Source: Manihot esculenta (taxonomy: Eukaryota > Streptophyta > Magnoliopsida > Malpighiales > Euphorbiaceae). Taken from it: 64,000 nt of DNA. The notes under the pieces are model-generated. The model saw only the letters and a list, made by a program, of their open reading frames with translations, was not told where the DNA came from and ran no database searches. The DNA is taken from NCBI RefSeq assembly GCF_001659605.2, contig NC_035161.2:29745691-29809690 (forward strand). The letters run 5' to 3'. Made by a program: the position numbers and the translations under genes. Positions 11,800 to 22,677 of this stretch are shown in pieces; the first letter of the stretch is position 1, and each line of letters opens with the position of its first letter.

Positions 11800-12923
11800 G
11801 TAATGGAGCAGAGCATGATCAAGGATAGGAAGAGGTAATTAATCTGATAGAATTTCCTCTTTGTTTAAGTTTGCTTTAATTTCTTGATTTTAATGTTGGT
11901 TGCACTGATACTGACCAATGGCGAGGTGAGTGGTTCCGGCATTTTTCCCCGTAATTACATGCATAAATGGGAAGTTTTTCTTCTTTTTTTTTTTTTTCGG
12001 TGTACACCTGACCACAAGCTTTATCTTTACTAAGAAAAGTTGTGAAATTTACCTTTCAATTCATCTTTGTGGCTTTGTTTCTCTCAGGCCTGATCCTGGT
12101 GGAATAAAGCTCCATTATCACATGAGATACTCTGAAAAAGGAAGTGGGGTTAAACTTTGGCCAATTTTATGCTTTGTTAAAAGAAAAAAAAAAACTTTCT
12201 ACATATGAATATCTGCTCCTTTTCTTAGTAGCCAAAGACCCTTTTTACTTGCATGGGATGTCCTGAAAGTAAAGGTTAGACCACACTTTTGAAGGTTGTA
12301 AAAGATATGGTATGAATTGATAGCATGATGTTTGAACATTTTGCTTGTGTCCTTATGCAATTTACGTGGGATCCATCATGATCAATAAAAAAACAAAGCT
12401 ATTTTGCATGGGTGTAATTTGCTGATGAATATTTAGATGCAAGAATTTATTGTCTTTAACCTGCTGTGATTAAACCATCTTCAATCCTCGTAATTACTTC
12501 ACTGAAAATTTATGAATGATAGAAGGAGAATTGACCTTATGGACATCTCAGCATTCATGCTTTCACTTATCCGTCCATGTGCTTTTCCTTTATTGATTTT
12601 TTTTTTTACCATACTTTTAGCATTTAAAACCCTTAAGAGGTTGGATGTAGAGCTCGAATCAGAAATTTCAAAATCAAGCGCTATGTACATATAATTTCCT
12701 CTTTGACATGCTATTTGCTCCATGCCACTTCCCACCACTACTTGAGTCAAACTACTCGCAAATCTCTCTTTATTTTCTCTAATTTTATAATTTATAATAG
12801 TATATTCATATAAATTTTATAATTTATAATACGAATTCATTTAAATTCAATTTAAATAAAAATTATCCGTTATATAAAATAATCAAGTTAGAATGACAAA
12901 TCAACCGTAATCTGATAGGTATA
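11800..12923. other. F-box 3' region and intergenic DNA
   Basis: The first several hundred bases probably include the F-box 3' UTR, possibly with further non-coding exons: AGAG|GTAATT near 11835 looks like a donor. Poly-T tracts lie near 11985 and 12600. No gene is recognisable. The sequence ends at the GTATA target site of the Athila-like element. Confidence 0.45.
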
Positions 12924-14438
12924 TGATCAAACATAATTTAGCCACATTTTTATCATAATTATTATTGCTTATTTACACATTTTTCAGTTTAATTTATGGT
13001 TTTTATCTTGTTTTTACAGAAAAGGAAGAAACTGGAAAATGGAAGAAAAAGTGCAGAAAATTCACAAAAGGATGATTTGCCCAGTGATTTGCCCAGTGAT
13101 TTGCCCAAGAATCTGCTCCAATCACTGCCCCGATCAAGCTAAAGCAGAAACCCGGAGGCAACAGGCAGCAGTGATTTGCCCAGTGATTTGCCCCAGACAC
13201 TCGAAGATCACTGGCCAAATCACTCGCAGAGACATAGAGGACTGACTCACAGAGGCAGTGATTTGCCCAGTGATTTGCCCACTGCTCGCCCAAATCACAG
13301 GGCAAATCACTTTGACAGCAGAAACTTACAGCAGAGCGGGAAAATGGACAGAAAACAGAAATTCGATTTTTCAGAAGTCCAAATCCAATCCAATCACTTC
13401 CAACACAAGACCAAGAGCCACGAAAGAGTCTCTCACCCAAGGAATTCCAATTACAATCAAATTCAACATCAAAAGAGGAGTCCAAGATCAAATCAAAAAG
13501 GGATTTTGAAACCCTAGATGAATAAAATTCTGCAACTATAAAAGGAGAGCCTCCAAGCCAGCAATCTTATCTTCTGATCAGCAACTCAACTCGCCAGAAA
13601 CTCTCCAGCATCTTCCTTTTTCTTTTCTTTTCATCTTTTTGTGTATTTAGTCCACCATGAGTGGCTAAAACACTTTCCTTTCTAGTTGAAGTTGGTGAAT
13701 TTCAGATTTTGTGATGAATTGGGAGATTTAAATCTCCATTGTTAAACTTCTATTTATTTTCAATATTTATGCAATTTGATCTTTCTATAATTGTTACTTT
13801 GCTTTTAGAATCAATAAGGGCCCATTGCTTTTAAATTGCTAAGGTGATAAATTGTTTGAATGATTTAGGTCCGTAATTGCTTAAATTGTTTAAACTCACA
13901 TTTAATCAAGTTGCATGATCTAAACTTGACCACGCGGTTGGCAAGGTTAGAATTAGGTTTCTCTAAGTCTTAATGCAGTTAACAGTTGTTCGATGCTATA
14001 ATGTCCCAAGGACGTTCCTTGGCAACTTGTTAACTAGTGTTTGATTAGCGAACGTTTCCTAATCAAACTAGAACTAAGGAGGAATTTGGATTGTGAGAAG
14101 CGTCTTCCACATCCAAAACTAATTTATTGGAATAAATAGGAGTGTTAAAGAATCAATGATCAATTCTAAACAATCTGAAATAAGATCCATACTTCACCTA
14201 GAAGCTTTTCTCTTATTGATTTACTCATCTTTAAATTATTGCTTTCTTTTGCTATTTAGTTTTAATTCATCAACTCAAACCCCCCTCTTTTAATTATTTG
14301 TTATTTACTTATCTTGGTTATTATTAGGAAGATCTTTAGTGTCAATTCCCTGTGGTTCGACCCTATTGCCACTATCTACAAGTTTATTGTTGATTGTTTA
14401 ATAGGTTTATTTTTGACGGCTTCGACAACCGCCTATCA
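12924..14438 (+). repeat. 5' LTR of Athila-like element
   Basis: Begins TGATCAAACATAATTTAG and ends CGCCTATCA. A TATA box (CTATAAAAGG) is at 13536-13545, with the likely transcription start about 30 bp later. The 13070-13310 segment is dominated by copies of GTGATTTGCCCA and its complement. It has one more 12-bp unit than the 3' LTR. Confidence 0.93.
13074..13312. repeat. GTGATTTGCCCA motif array with inverted copies
   Basis: Direct tandem copies at about 13073-13112, 13171-13193 and 13257-13279. Inverted copies (GGGCAAATCAC, GCCAAATCACT) lie near 13212-13223 and 13300-13310. The last cluster can fold: direct units at 13257-13279 face GGGCAAATCAC at 13300-13310. The same word recurs in the gag-region ORF. 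Confidence 0.85.
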
Positions 14439-14443
14439 AAAAT

Positions 14444-14461
14444 TGGCGCCGTTGCCGGGGA
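14444..14461 (+). other. Primer binding site, tRNA-Asp type
   Basis: TGGCGCCGTTGCCGGGGA, five bases after the LTR. This is the classic Athila-lineage primer site, complementary to the 3' end of an aspartate tRNA. Confidence 0.9.
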
Positions 14462-14512
14462 ATTGATCTAACTAACGTATTTTCCGTTTATGACCAGGGC
14501 TGACTTACAAGC

Positions 14513-17191
14513 ATGGCTACGGTAAGTATGTCTTTTCTCTCTTCTCAAATTTCTGAACTAACCTCTATGGTGAGAAATTATGGTATAGGTCAAGCCCAAC
14601 AATTTCAACAAGCACATGCATTTGAAGGATTCTACGGACAGCCAAGACATAATCCCTACCTTGACACATACAATACAGGTTGGGGAAACAATCTGAGCTA
14701 TGGCTATACTAGGACAGACCACTACCATGACTACCAAAGAGATCTGCAATACAATCCATGTTGGGGGGACAATCCGAATTATGGCTATGCAAGGGCTGAC
14801 TACTACCAAAACTATCAAGCCCAAGCAACACCTCAAAGCTCCAATATGGAACTTGAAGAGATGGTGAGGAAATTGGAAATTTCTGGGAAAATTCTCCAAC
14901 AGCAAGTGGATCAAGCGGTCAACTCAGTGGACGCATACATATTAAGAAGAGAGGAAGAGCTTCAAGATCTATGGGACGATGACGAAGAAACAGACCGAGC
15001 TGTTGAGTCTGCTGCACAAATCACCACTACACTTGTTGCTGAACCAGCTGAATCAGAAATATACACTGCAGAAACAGCACCTGCTGTCCAAAAATTAGCA
15101 ACCTCAGAAATTGCCCCAACTGAACCAGCAGATTTTTCTGCACCTGCAGATTTTGTTGCTGCACCAGCAAATTCATCCACTGCCACGCCTGCCACTGCTG
15201 AAGCTTCCACAATTACACCAGCAATTGCTGAACCGGCTGTCCAAAAATCAGCAAGTGTTGAATCAGCCACTGTTACATCCCCTGCTGCTGTCCATAAACC
15301 AGCAACTGCTGGAAGTGCCCCAACTGAACCAAAATCTGCTGAAATTTCTGAAACAGACCAGCCCCCTGGAGAATCCAGCACAACCAGATTGCTAGCACAG
15401 GAAAGTTGTTGTTTACCCTACCAAACTGAGATAAATCCAAGGCAAAATGTTAGTGCCATCACATTGAGGAGTGGAAAGGAATTGCAAGACAATAGGGCTG
15501 AAAAATTGCAAAAACAGACCATGGAAGAAAATCTGCCAGAAAGTGATCAGGGCAGTGATTTGACCAATTCACTCGGAGGAACTGACCCGATCGCTGGGCA
15601 AACTAAGCTGTCCAGCAGTGATTTGCCCAATTCTCCAGAGAAGGCAGAAAGTGATTTGCCCAAATCAACAGACCAGGCAGAATCAAGTCAAAGGCAGAAA
15701 CAGCAACCTATGGAGAAATTCAAGGTACCTCCTCCCTTCCCAAAGAGATTTGCAAGGTCCCAAAAGGAGAAAGAGAAAAAAGAGATATTGGAGACACTTC
15801 GCAAGGTAGAAATCAACATACCTCTACTTGATGCTATCAAACAAATACCAAGGTATGCTAAATTTCTCAAAGAGCTATGCACCAATAGGAGGAAACTTGC
15901 TAAACATGAAAAGGTAAGTGTGGGGGAGTGTGTTTCAGCTGTCATCCAAAGAAAACTACCAGTCAAATGTAAGGATAGAGGAATGTTTGCGGTTTCATGC
16001 AAAATAGGCAATGTGGGAATAAAGAAGGCCATGTGTGACCTTGGAGCTTCAATTAATGTCATGCCTCTGTCTATTTTTAACTTGTTGAATGCAGGTACAC
16101 TCAAGGGCACCAGCATTATGATCCAATTGGCTGATCGATCCATTGTCTACCCCAAGGGAGTGCTAGAAGATGTGTTGGTGCAAGTTGACCAACTAGTCTT
16201 TCCAGCAGATTTTTATGTGATTGACATGGAGGAGGATAAGGGCAAAATCACCTCTGATATCTTACTTGGGAGACCATTCTTAAGTACAGCAAGAACCAAA
16301 ATTGATGTGCATGATGGCACATTAACCATGGAGTTTGAAGGGGAAGTTATCAAGTTTAATGTTTATGATGCCATGAAATTCCCCAATGATGTTTCTCCTG
16401 TTTATGGCCTTGATGTTATTGATGATTTAAGTCAAGAAATTTTTGATTTTGATCAAGAAAATTTACTTTATGATGGCCTTTGCAGGAAAGGAGGAGAGGA
16501 CAGCAACATCACTGAAGCAGAGAGGACAGCAGACTGCTGTAAGTTGCTGGGTATGTGTGATTTGCCCAGTGATTTGCCCACCTCACCAGATAATCTGCTC
16601 AAATCACAGACCAAATCACTGGAGCAGACAGACTTGACAGAGAGTGATTTGCCCACCTCACCAGAAAATCTGCTCAAATCACAGCCCAAATCAGACAGCA
16701 AGCAGATAGAAAACCAGCAAACAGCAACTGCACCAGAACTGAAACCATTGCCCAGCCACCTCAAATATGCCTACTTGGGAGCTGGAAATTCACTTCCAGC
16801 AATTATTTCTAACCAGCTCAGCCAAGAAGAAGAGGAAAAGCTCCTTGATCTGTTGAGGAAGCACAAAAAAGCAATTGGGTGGACTTTGGAGGACATAAAA
16901 GGCACCTCAAGACCATTCGGTGGAGGCTCAAGACAGGATGCAGCACATGGAAAGCATGTTGCACCTGCTGGTGGACCATTTTTCTGCCCCAACACCTTGA
17001 CAGATAGCGATTTGCCCAGTGATTTGCCCAGTGCTTGCCCAAGTCACTGGTCAAATCACCCACAGGCCAGGAAGTCCCTTTCCCTTTTCTCCTTCATTTC
17101 TCTATATATATATTCAAACATTGAGGACAATATTTGGGATAGGTGTGGGGGTACTGGAGAGTATTTATTCACTGATCACACCATCTTTTGA
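14513..17191 (+). CDS. Truncated Athila-like gag/protease polyprotein, 892 aa
   Basis: One open frame without internal stops. Residues 1-110 are Gln/Tyr-rich, with two related repeats (YNTGWGNN..., YNPCWGDN...). About residues 160-290 are Ala/Thr/Pro/Glu-rich. NVSAITLRSGKEL (about 310) is the Athila linker. The aspartic protease lies at about 470-590, with active-site motif CDLGASINVMP and flap/C-terminal motif LLGRPFL. SHLKYAYLG and AIGWTLEDIKG (about 745-795) are the beginning of the reverse-transcriptase region, which then breaks off into unrelated sequence. No retrotransposon gag core, zinc knuckle, RT catalytic motif or integrase is present. SDLP repeats encoded by the GTGATTTGCCC word occur in at least four places. 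It probably cannot support its own transposition; whether the protein is made is unknown. Confidence 0.85.
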   Translation: MATVSMSFLSSQISELTSMVRNYGIGQAQQFQQAHAFEGFYGQPRHNPYLDTYNTGWGNNLSYGYTRTDHYHDYQRDLQYNPCWGDNPNYGYARADYYQNYQAQATPQSSNMELEEMVRKLEISGKILQQQVDQAVNSVDAYILRREEELQDLWDDDEETDRAVESAAQITTTLVAEPAESEIYTAETAPAVQKLATSEIAPTEPADFSAPADFVAAPANSSTATPATAEASTITPAIAEPAVQKSASVESATVTSPAAVHKPATAGSAPTEPKSAEISETDQPPGESSTTRLLAQESCCLPYQTEINPRQNVSAITLRSGKELQDNRAEKLQKQTMEENLPESDQGSDLTNSLGGTDPIAGQTKLSSSDLPNSPEKAESDLPKSTDQAESSQRQKQQPMEKFKVPPPFPKRFARSQKEKEKKEILETLRKVEINIPLLDAIKQIPRYAKFLKELCTNRRKLAKHEKVSVGECVSAVIQRKLPVKCKDRGMFAVSCKIGNVGIKKAMCDLGASINVMPLSIFNLLNAGTLKGTSIMIQLADRSIVYPKGVLEDVLVQVDQLVFPADFYVIDMEEDKGKITSDILLGRPFLSTARTKIDVHDGTLTMEFEGEVIKFNVYDAMKFPNDVSPVYGLDVIDDLSQEIFDFDQENLLYDGLCRKGGEDSNITEAERTADCCKLLGMCDLPSDLPTSPDNLLKSQTKSLEQTDLTESDLPTSPENLLKSQPKSDSKQIENQQTATAPELKPLPSHLKYAYLGAGNSLPAIISNQLSQEEEEKLLDLLRKHKKAIGWTLEDIKGTSRPFGGGSRQDAAHGKHVAPAGGPFFCPNTLTDSDLPSDLPSACPSHWSNHPQARKSLSLFSFISLYIYSNIEDNIWDRCGGTGEYLFTDHTIF

Positions 17192-17241
17192 TTTCTTTTT
17201 GTTTCTTTTTGTTTCTTTTTGTTTCTTTTTGTTTCTTTTTG
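17191..17241. repeat. 10-bp tandem repeat (GTTTCTTTTT)n
   Basis: Five consecutive pyrimidine-rich 10-bp units just after the stop codon of the truncated polyprotein. Confidence 0.9.
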
Positions 17242-17614
17242 CATTATTCTTACCCCTTTTTGCACACACCAGAAATTTTTTTTCACTTTTTGCACACACA
17301 CATAGAATTTTGTGTTAGCTTTTGCTCTACTCAACATAGATAACAAGGTTAAATGAGTTTCCTTATCTCATGACCCCATTGATTTGCCACCCCTTTAAGC
17401 CTTAGTTGAATCACTCACAGTATGTTACCTTCACTTAGGGAGTTTTTCTCTTGAATTGAATCCTTAAAATTGCTAAGGTCAAGGGAAATAAAAATACAAA
17501 TACATGCAAATAAAAAGCTAGTGTAACTCCCTATGAGCTGATTTGCCCAAACTATCATAAAAAGAAAAGAAAAAGAAAAACCAGCACAAAGCACAAAGTC
17601 ATAAAACTGTTCCA

Positions 17615-17866
17615 ATGGTCTAAGACTATGAACTGTGCCTAAAAGCCACTTGGAGAAGTGACTGACTGAGTAACCGGGGGTGTATCACCCATGTACACAA
17701 TCGCGTAAAAAGGTCAGTGATTTTTTCAAGCAAATAAGTTTCGATGGTCTAGACTATGAACAGAGCTAGTAGCCACTTGAACAAGTGACTAACTGAGTAA
17801 CCGGGGGTGTATCACCCATGTACACAATCGCGTAAAAAGGTTAGTGACTTTTTCAGGCACGGATAA
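17615..17866 (+). repeat. 129-bp direct duplication in the element's 3' non-coding region
   Basis: Two copies starting ATGGTCTA at 17615 and 17744. Both include GCCACTTG, GTGACT, AACTGAGTAACC-like words and the self-complementary GGGTGTATCACCC, then TGTACACAATCGCGTAAAAA. The copies differ at several positions, so the duplication is older than the last transposition. Such hairpin-bearing non-coding repeats could act in RNA packaging, but that is conjecture. Confidence 0.85.
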
Positions 17867-18162
17867 GAATAAGTGCTGCTGAAAATAAAAATAAAAATAA
17901 AGGAAAAAGGGCAAGTTACTCTTAGAGGGTTGCATTAAACCTAACATAAAAGAATAAGCATGATTGAGTCAAAAACCTTTCCCTTGACCATGGTAAGTGA
18001 AAGGAAACAAGGAAAGGAGAGGGCAACCTTGGTGCATGTACTCTATACTGTGATAATTCAGATTAGGAGTCTAGGGGGGGCTGATTAAGTGGTACTTAGG
18101 CTCTAAGGAAAAAGGGGGCTTGATTAGCTAAGTTATTTGTTGCTTGAGGACAAGCAAAAAGC

Positions 18163-18178
18163 TAGGTGTGGGGGTATT
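18163..18178 (+). other. Polypurine tract region of Athila-like element
   Basis: CTAGGTGTGGGGGTAT directly before the 3' LTR, preceded by TTGCTTGAGGACAAGCAA, a conserved pre-PPT hairpin word of Athila-like elements. Confidence 0.8.
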
Positions 18179-19681
18179 TGATCAAGCATAATTTAGCCAC
18201 ATTTTTATCATAATTATTATTGCTTATTTACACATTTTTCAGTTTAATTTATGGTTTTTATCTTGTTTTTACAGAAAAGGAAGAAACTGGAAAATGGAAG
18301 AAAAAGTGCAGAAAATTCACAAAAGGATGATTTGCCCAGTGATTTGCCCAAGAATCTGCTCCAATCACTGCCCCGATCAAGCTAAAGCAGAAACCCGGAG
18401 GCAACAGGCAGCAGTGATTTGCCCAGTGATTTGCCCCAGACACTCGAAGATCACTGGCCAAATCACTCGCAGAGACATAGAGGACTGACTCACAGAGGCA
18501 GTGATTTGCCCAGTGATTTGCCCACTGCTCGCCCAAATCACAGGGCAAATCACTTTGACAGCAGAAACTTACAGCAGAGCGGGAAAATGGACAGAAAACA
18601 GAAATTCGATTTTTCAGAAGTCCAAATCCAATCCAATCACTTCCAACACAAGACCAAGAGCCACGAAAGAGTCTCTCACCCAAGGAATTCCAATTACAAT
18701 CAAATTCAACATCAAAAGAGGAGTCCAAGATCAAATCAAAAAGGGATTTTGAAACCCTAGATGAATAAAATTCTGCAACTATAAAAGGAGAGCCTCCAAG
18801 CCAGCAATCTTATCTTCTGATCAGCAACTCAACTCGCCAGAAACTCTCCAGCATCTTTCTTTTTCTTTTCTTTTCATCTTTTTGTGTATTTAGTCCACCA
18901 TGAGTGGCTAAAACACTTTCCTTTCTAGTTGAAGTTGGTGAATTTCAGATTTTGTGATGAATTGGGAGATTTAAATCTCCATTGTTAAACTTCTATTTAT
19001 TTTCAATATTTATGCAATTTGATCTTTCTATAATTGTTACTTTGCTTTTAGAATCAATAAGGGCCCATTGCTTTTAAATTGCTAAGGTGATAAATTGTTT
19101 GAATGATTTAGGTCCGTAATTGCTTAAATTGTTTAAACTCACATTTAATCAAGTTGCATGATCTAAACTTGACCACGCGGTTGGCAAGGTTAGAATTAGG
19201 TTTCTCTAAGTCTTAATGCAGTTAACAGTTGTTCGATGCTATAATGTCCCAAGGACGTTCCTTGGCAACTTGTTAACTAGTGTTTGATTAGCGAACGTTT
19301 CCTAATCAAACTAGAACTAAGGAGGAATTTGGATTGTGAGAAGCGTCTTCCACATCCAAAACTAATTTATTGGAATAAATAGGAGTGTTAAAGAATCAAT
19401 GATCAATTCTAAACAATCTGAAATAAGATCCATACTTCACCTAGAAGCTTTTCTCTTATTGATTTACTCATCTTTAAATTATTGCTTTCTTTTGCTATTT
19501 AGTTTTAATTCATCAACTCAAACCCCCCTCTTTTAATTATTTGTTATTTACTTATCTTGGTTATTATTAGGAAGATCTTTAGTGTCAATTCCCTGTGGTT
19601 CGACCCTATTGCCACTATCTACAAGTTTATTGTTGATTGTTTAATAGGTTTATTTTTGACGGCTTCGACAACCGCCTATCA
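18179..19681 (+). repeat. 3' LTR of Athila-like element
   Basis: 1503 bp, same ends as the 5' LTR apart from one base at position 8 (AAGCAT versus AAACAT). A second visible substitution is in GCATCTTTC versus GCATCTTCC near 18855. It lacks one 12-bp GTGATTTGCCCA unit. Confidence 0.93.
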
Positions 19682-19686
19682 GTATA

Positions 19687-21380
19687 TCTACATGAAACCA
19701 CATTTATTATTATATGAAATGCACCTACGTGGAATCACACTCATTATATAATTTCTCCTACTTCACCATAATAGGGCTATTTAAAAATTGTGGCTGCAGT
19801 GTAACTAGAATAATATTTGTAAAAAAATTTTACTCCACCTATTTAAAAATTTTAAAAAATTATATAATAATTCAATTCAATTTATAAAAATTTTAAAAAA
19901 TTTTACTCCACTTTTTTTAGCACAGTTATTCAGATTCACCTTTGAAAATAAGGAAACTCTAATACCCGATAAATTCGGTTCGCAACCAAAACCTGAAGCT
20001 TTTCTCGTCGAAATGCAAGTTGCTTCTGAAACTAGCAACGACTATAAATGAAAGCAATAAGCATGATAAATGGTATAGAAAATTTATGGTATTGAGAATT
20101 ATATGTGTTTTTGAATTTTTGTGTAGAATATATTTATATAATATATATTAGTGATTGAATTGAATACAGATTGTATGAATAATAAATATTAAATCAATCA
20201 ATTATAAATCTTATCATGACTCTGAATCTTATCATAACTTTAAACCTTATCAAATGGTAAATGATTTGGTCGCACTGAAATTCATGATAAATGATTGGAA
20301 ATTTTTGCCCTACAATATATGTGCACTCATGGAATTTTATTATTTCAATTTAATTATGAAACAAATATAATTTAATTAATATATATATTTTTTTCATTAC
20401 CAATGAATAGTGCAATACGATTATATTATATGCCGTTTTATCTTAATTACACAAACTAAATATAAATTTATTAATCTCATCAATCATTTCAAATATTTTT
20501 TAATTTATGTTATGAAAATATTATCAAACGTACAATTTTATTTAATATTCTCTTAAAAATTATTATCAAATAACATATTAACAGTGAGTTCTAAAGAATA
20601 TAAATATAAAATATTAATTATATTCCTGTATCTGATCTTTTAACATATAAATTGTGCATTAAAATTTAAATTTCTAATCTCCAGAATTACATTTTTCATT
20701 ATAGGGCAGCAGTCAACTATTGCATCTTGAAGGAAAAAAAAAAAGCAAAGAACTCATTTTGGGCCAAAATGCATGGGGCTTAAAAGCCCAACCCAGAATT
20801 TGTAAAATCAGATAATTTACTCTTTTTTAAAAAATTAAGAAGAAAATAAAAACATCCCTCTGCTCTCTACAGAATTATGCAGGCAAAATCGGCCGCCGGA
20901 ACAATTTTACAGGAGAAAAATAATAATCTCCCGTTAAAACCAGCGTTAAGTCGGAAGAAAGGGCATGGAAAATCTGATAAAATTGTTTTAAAAATAGAAA
21001 TTAAAAAAAAAAAACAGCCCACAAAAAGTGAATTAAAAAAAAAAAGTATTCCACCCCACGCGTGACTAAAAGCGCGTGGAATCCGCATATCCCTTTTTGC
21101 CACTTTTTATCTCTCTTGGGCTTTGGTTGATACCTACCTACCAACCAAAGCCTTCCTCCGTCATTAGATCTCTATTGTCCACACTCTAAATATCTTCATC
21201 CACGGTCCAAAACTAACGCATATATACACACGAGAGTGCAAATAAAATTATCACTAGCCGAGCCTAACTTCTTAACTGAGAGGCTCGGATCCTAGCCTAA
21301 GGTTTGGAACGAGAGTTTTTTTTTTTCTTTTTTCATTTTTCCTCCACATTTTAAAAGCTTATAATAGTTTCAATGAAATT
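19687..21380. other. Intergenic DNA and promoter side of the large nuclear-protein gene
   Basis: AT-rich with no gene seen. The last 500 bp (about 20870-21380) are less AT-rich, and a pyrimidine-rich, short-exon-like stretch begins near 21385. Promoter elements cannot be assigned by eye. Confidence 0.45.
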
Positions 21381-21384
21381 ATAG

Positions 21385-22677
21385 TGTTTGGACAGACGCT
21401 GTATCTATCGGTCGCTCCGCTCCTCTATCTTCGGCTCTCTGGTCCGAATTTCCAAATTTTCTCTCACTACCGCGTGCCTCCGTTGTTAGAGAGAGAAAGA
21501 AGACGTTCAGCTGAGAGCTTTAGTTATTTATTCATGTTTTGGGGAAAAAAAGAACTGAAAATTTTGTTCTTAAAAGCCAAAAGAAAATGAACATCTTCAG
21601 AACAGATATTGCGGTTTTTGGCTTCTTTTAATTGATCACTCTATCAAAAAACGGCACGCCGTTTACTTCATTGTTCGTCTCCTGCTTTTTGTGTCAAAAG
21701 AACCCTAAATTCTCGCTTCCTCAGATCACGCTGAGTCAACTTTGGTAAGCACTTTTGGTGCTTCTGCTTTGAAGCCCTCTGGGTTTTGGTAATTATACTT
21801 CTTTCAGCTGAAAGTGAGTAATTTTAGTGTTAATTCTGTGTTTTTCATTCTTAACTGTGCTGAGATCAGCTTGGAAATGGTTTCTCTTACTTGGTTGTTT
21901 CTGCAGGAGAGGGCGAGGGGTTGTTTTGTTTAGGGTTTTCTAAAGATTAAGAGTTCGGTTTTAATTTGCTTTTTCAATATTATTCTATGAATTGTCCTTC
22001 TCTGGGTATTTTGTTGATTTATGCTCGTGTTTATCTTTAATTCCTTACCTTGGGTTTTTTACGAACATCTAAATTGACCCTTCTTTTTCATTGCTTTTGT
22101 CTGTTTTTTGGTTAGATTTTTATTTTTATTTCTGCGTGAGTAGTTGCTTTGAATGCTTTACTTATGCTGTATCTTCAAAGGTCTTTTTGCAATTTAAATG
22201 GAGAAAAGGTTGAAACTGAGCATGTTGTTCGTTTAGTTAAGAGCAATTGACCTGAGTTCTTTTATGATTCCAACGTTATTATTTTCATGTTAACCACCTA
22301 AATGGAGAAGTTTTGGATGATTTAGAACATTCATGGATCGAACGCTTGACAGTGTTAACTGCAAGTTTTATCGTGCTTAAGTTTGTTGTACTCGTTGTAT
22401 ATTAACTTGCTGTTTTAGTAAGTTTTAATTAATGTTGTTGTTCAGTTTATTGAGTATCCACATTTATGGCCTGCAAGTGTTTCTAGTTTTTCCATGTAGT
22501 CTTCCTACAACTTTTCATGCTTCATTTATTTGAATGAACTTTTGCAGGATGGCAGATTGAGGCGCCATATGGAGTGGTCTGATTAAATATTGCCCATTTG
22601 TATGGATAGACCTAAATTTTAGACAAAAAAAAAAATTAGTGGGAAAGTTATTTGTTTTTTATTCATTTTTATTTTTA
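21385..22677 (+). other. Probable 5' UTR with leader introns
   Basis: Transcribed-looking sequence upstream of 22678. AACTTTG|GTAAGCAC at 21744/21745 is a strong donor. TTTGCAG at about 22543-22549 is a matching acceptor, and a second possible acceptor (CTGCAG) lies near 21907. A short upstream frame, ATGGCAGATTGA, follows the acceptor at 22550. It would be translated before the main start and may dampen expression. The leader structure is inferred. Confidence 0.5.

Larger units (their letters stand above)
12924..19681 (+). mobile_element. Athila-like LTR retrotransposon, non-autonomous, with 5-bp TSD
   Basis: Complete element flanked by a perfect GTATA target duplication (12919-12923 and 19682-19686). 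LTRs are 12924-14438 (1515 bp) and 18179-19681 (1503 bp). By eye they differ by one 12-bp repeat unit and two substitutions, so the insertion is young. It has an Asp-tRNA-type primer site and a purine tract at the expected places. The single long frame carries the spacer and protease of Athila-type elements, but the gag core, reverse transcriptase, RNase H and integrase are absent. Transposition must therefore have relied on proteins supplied in trans. Confidence 0.93.

Noticed and set aside
13003..13517. Several overlapping open frames on both strands (up to 162 aa), repeated at 18258-18760
   Set aside because: They lie inside the LTRs and arise from the 12-bp repeat word, which lacks stops in several frames; no domain.
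14558..16143. Antisense frames of 118-151 aa opposite the Athila-like ORF
   Set aside because: Shadows of the low-complexity coding strand; no independent features.
20867..21103. Small opposing frames near 20.9-21.1 kb
   Set aside because: Mutual shadows in a lysine/phenylalanine-biased stretch with poly-A runs; no evidence of coding.
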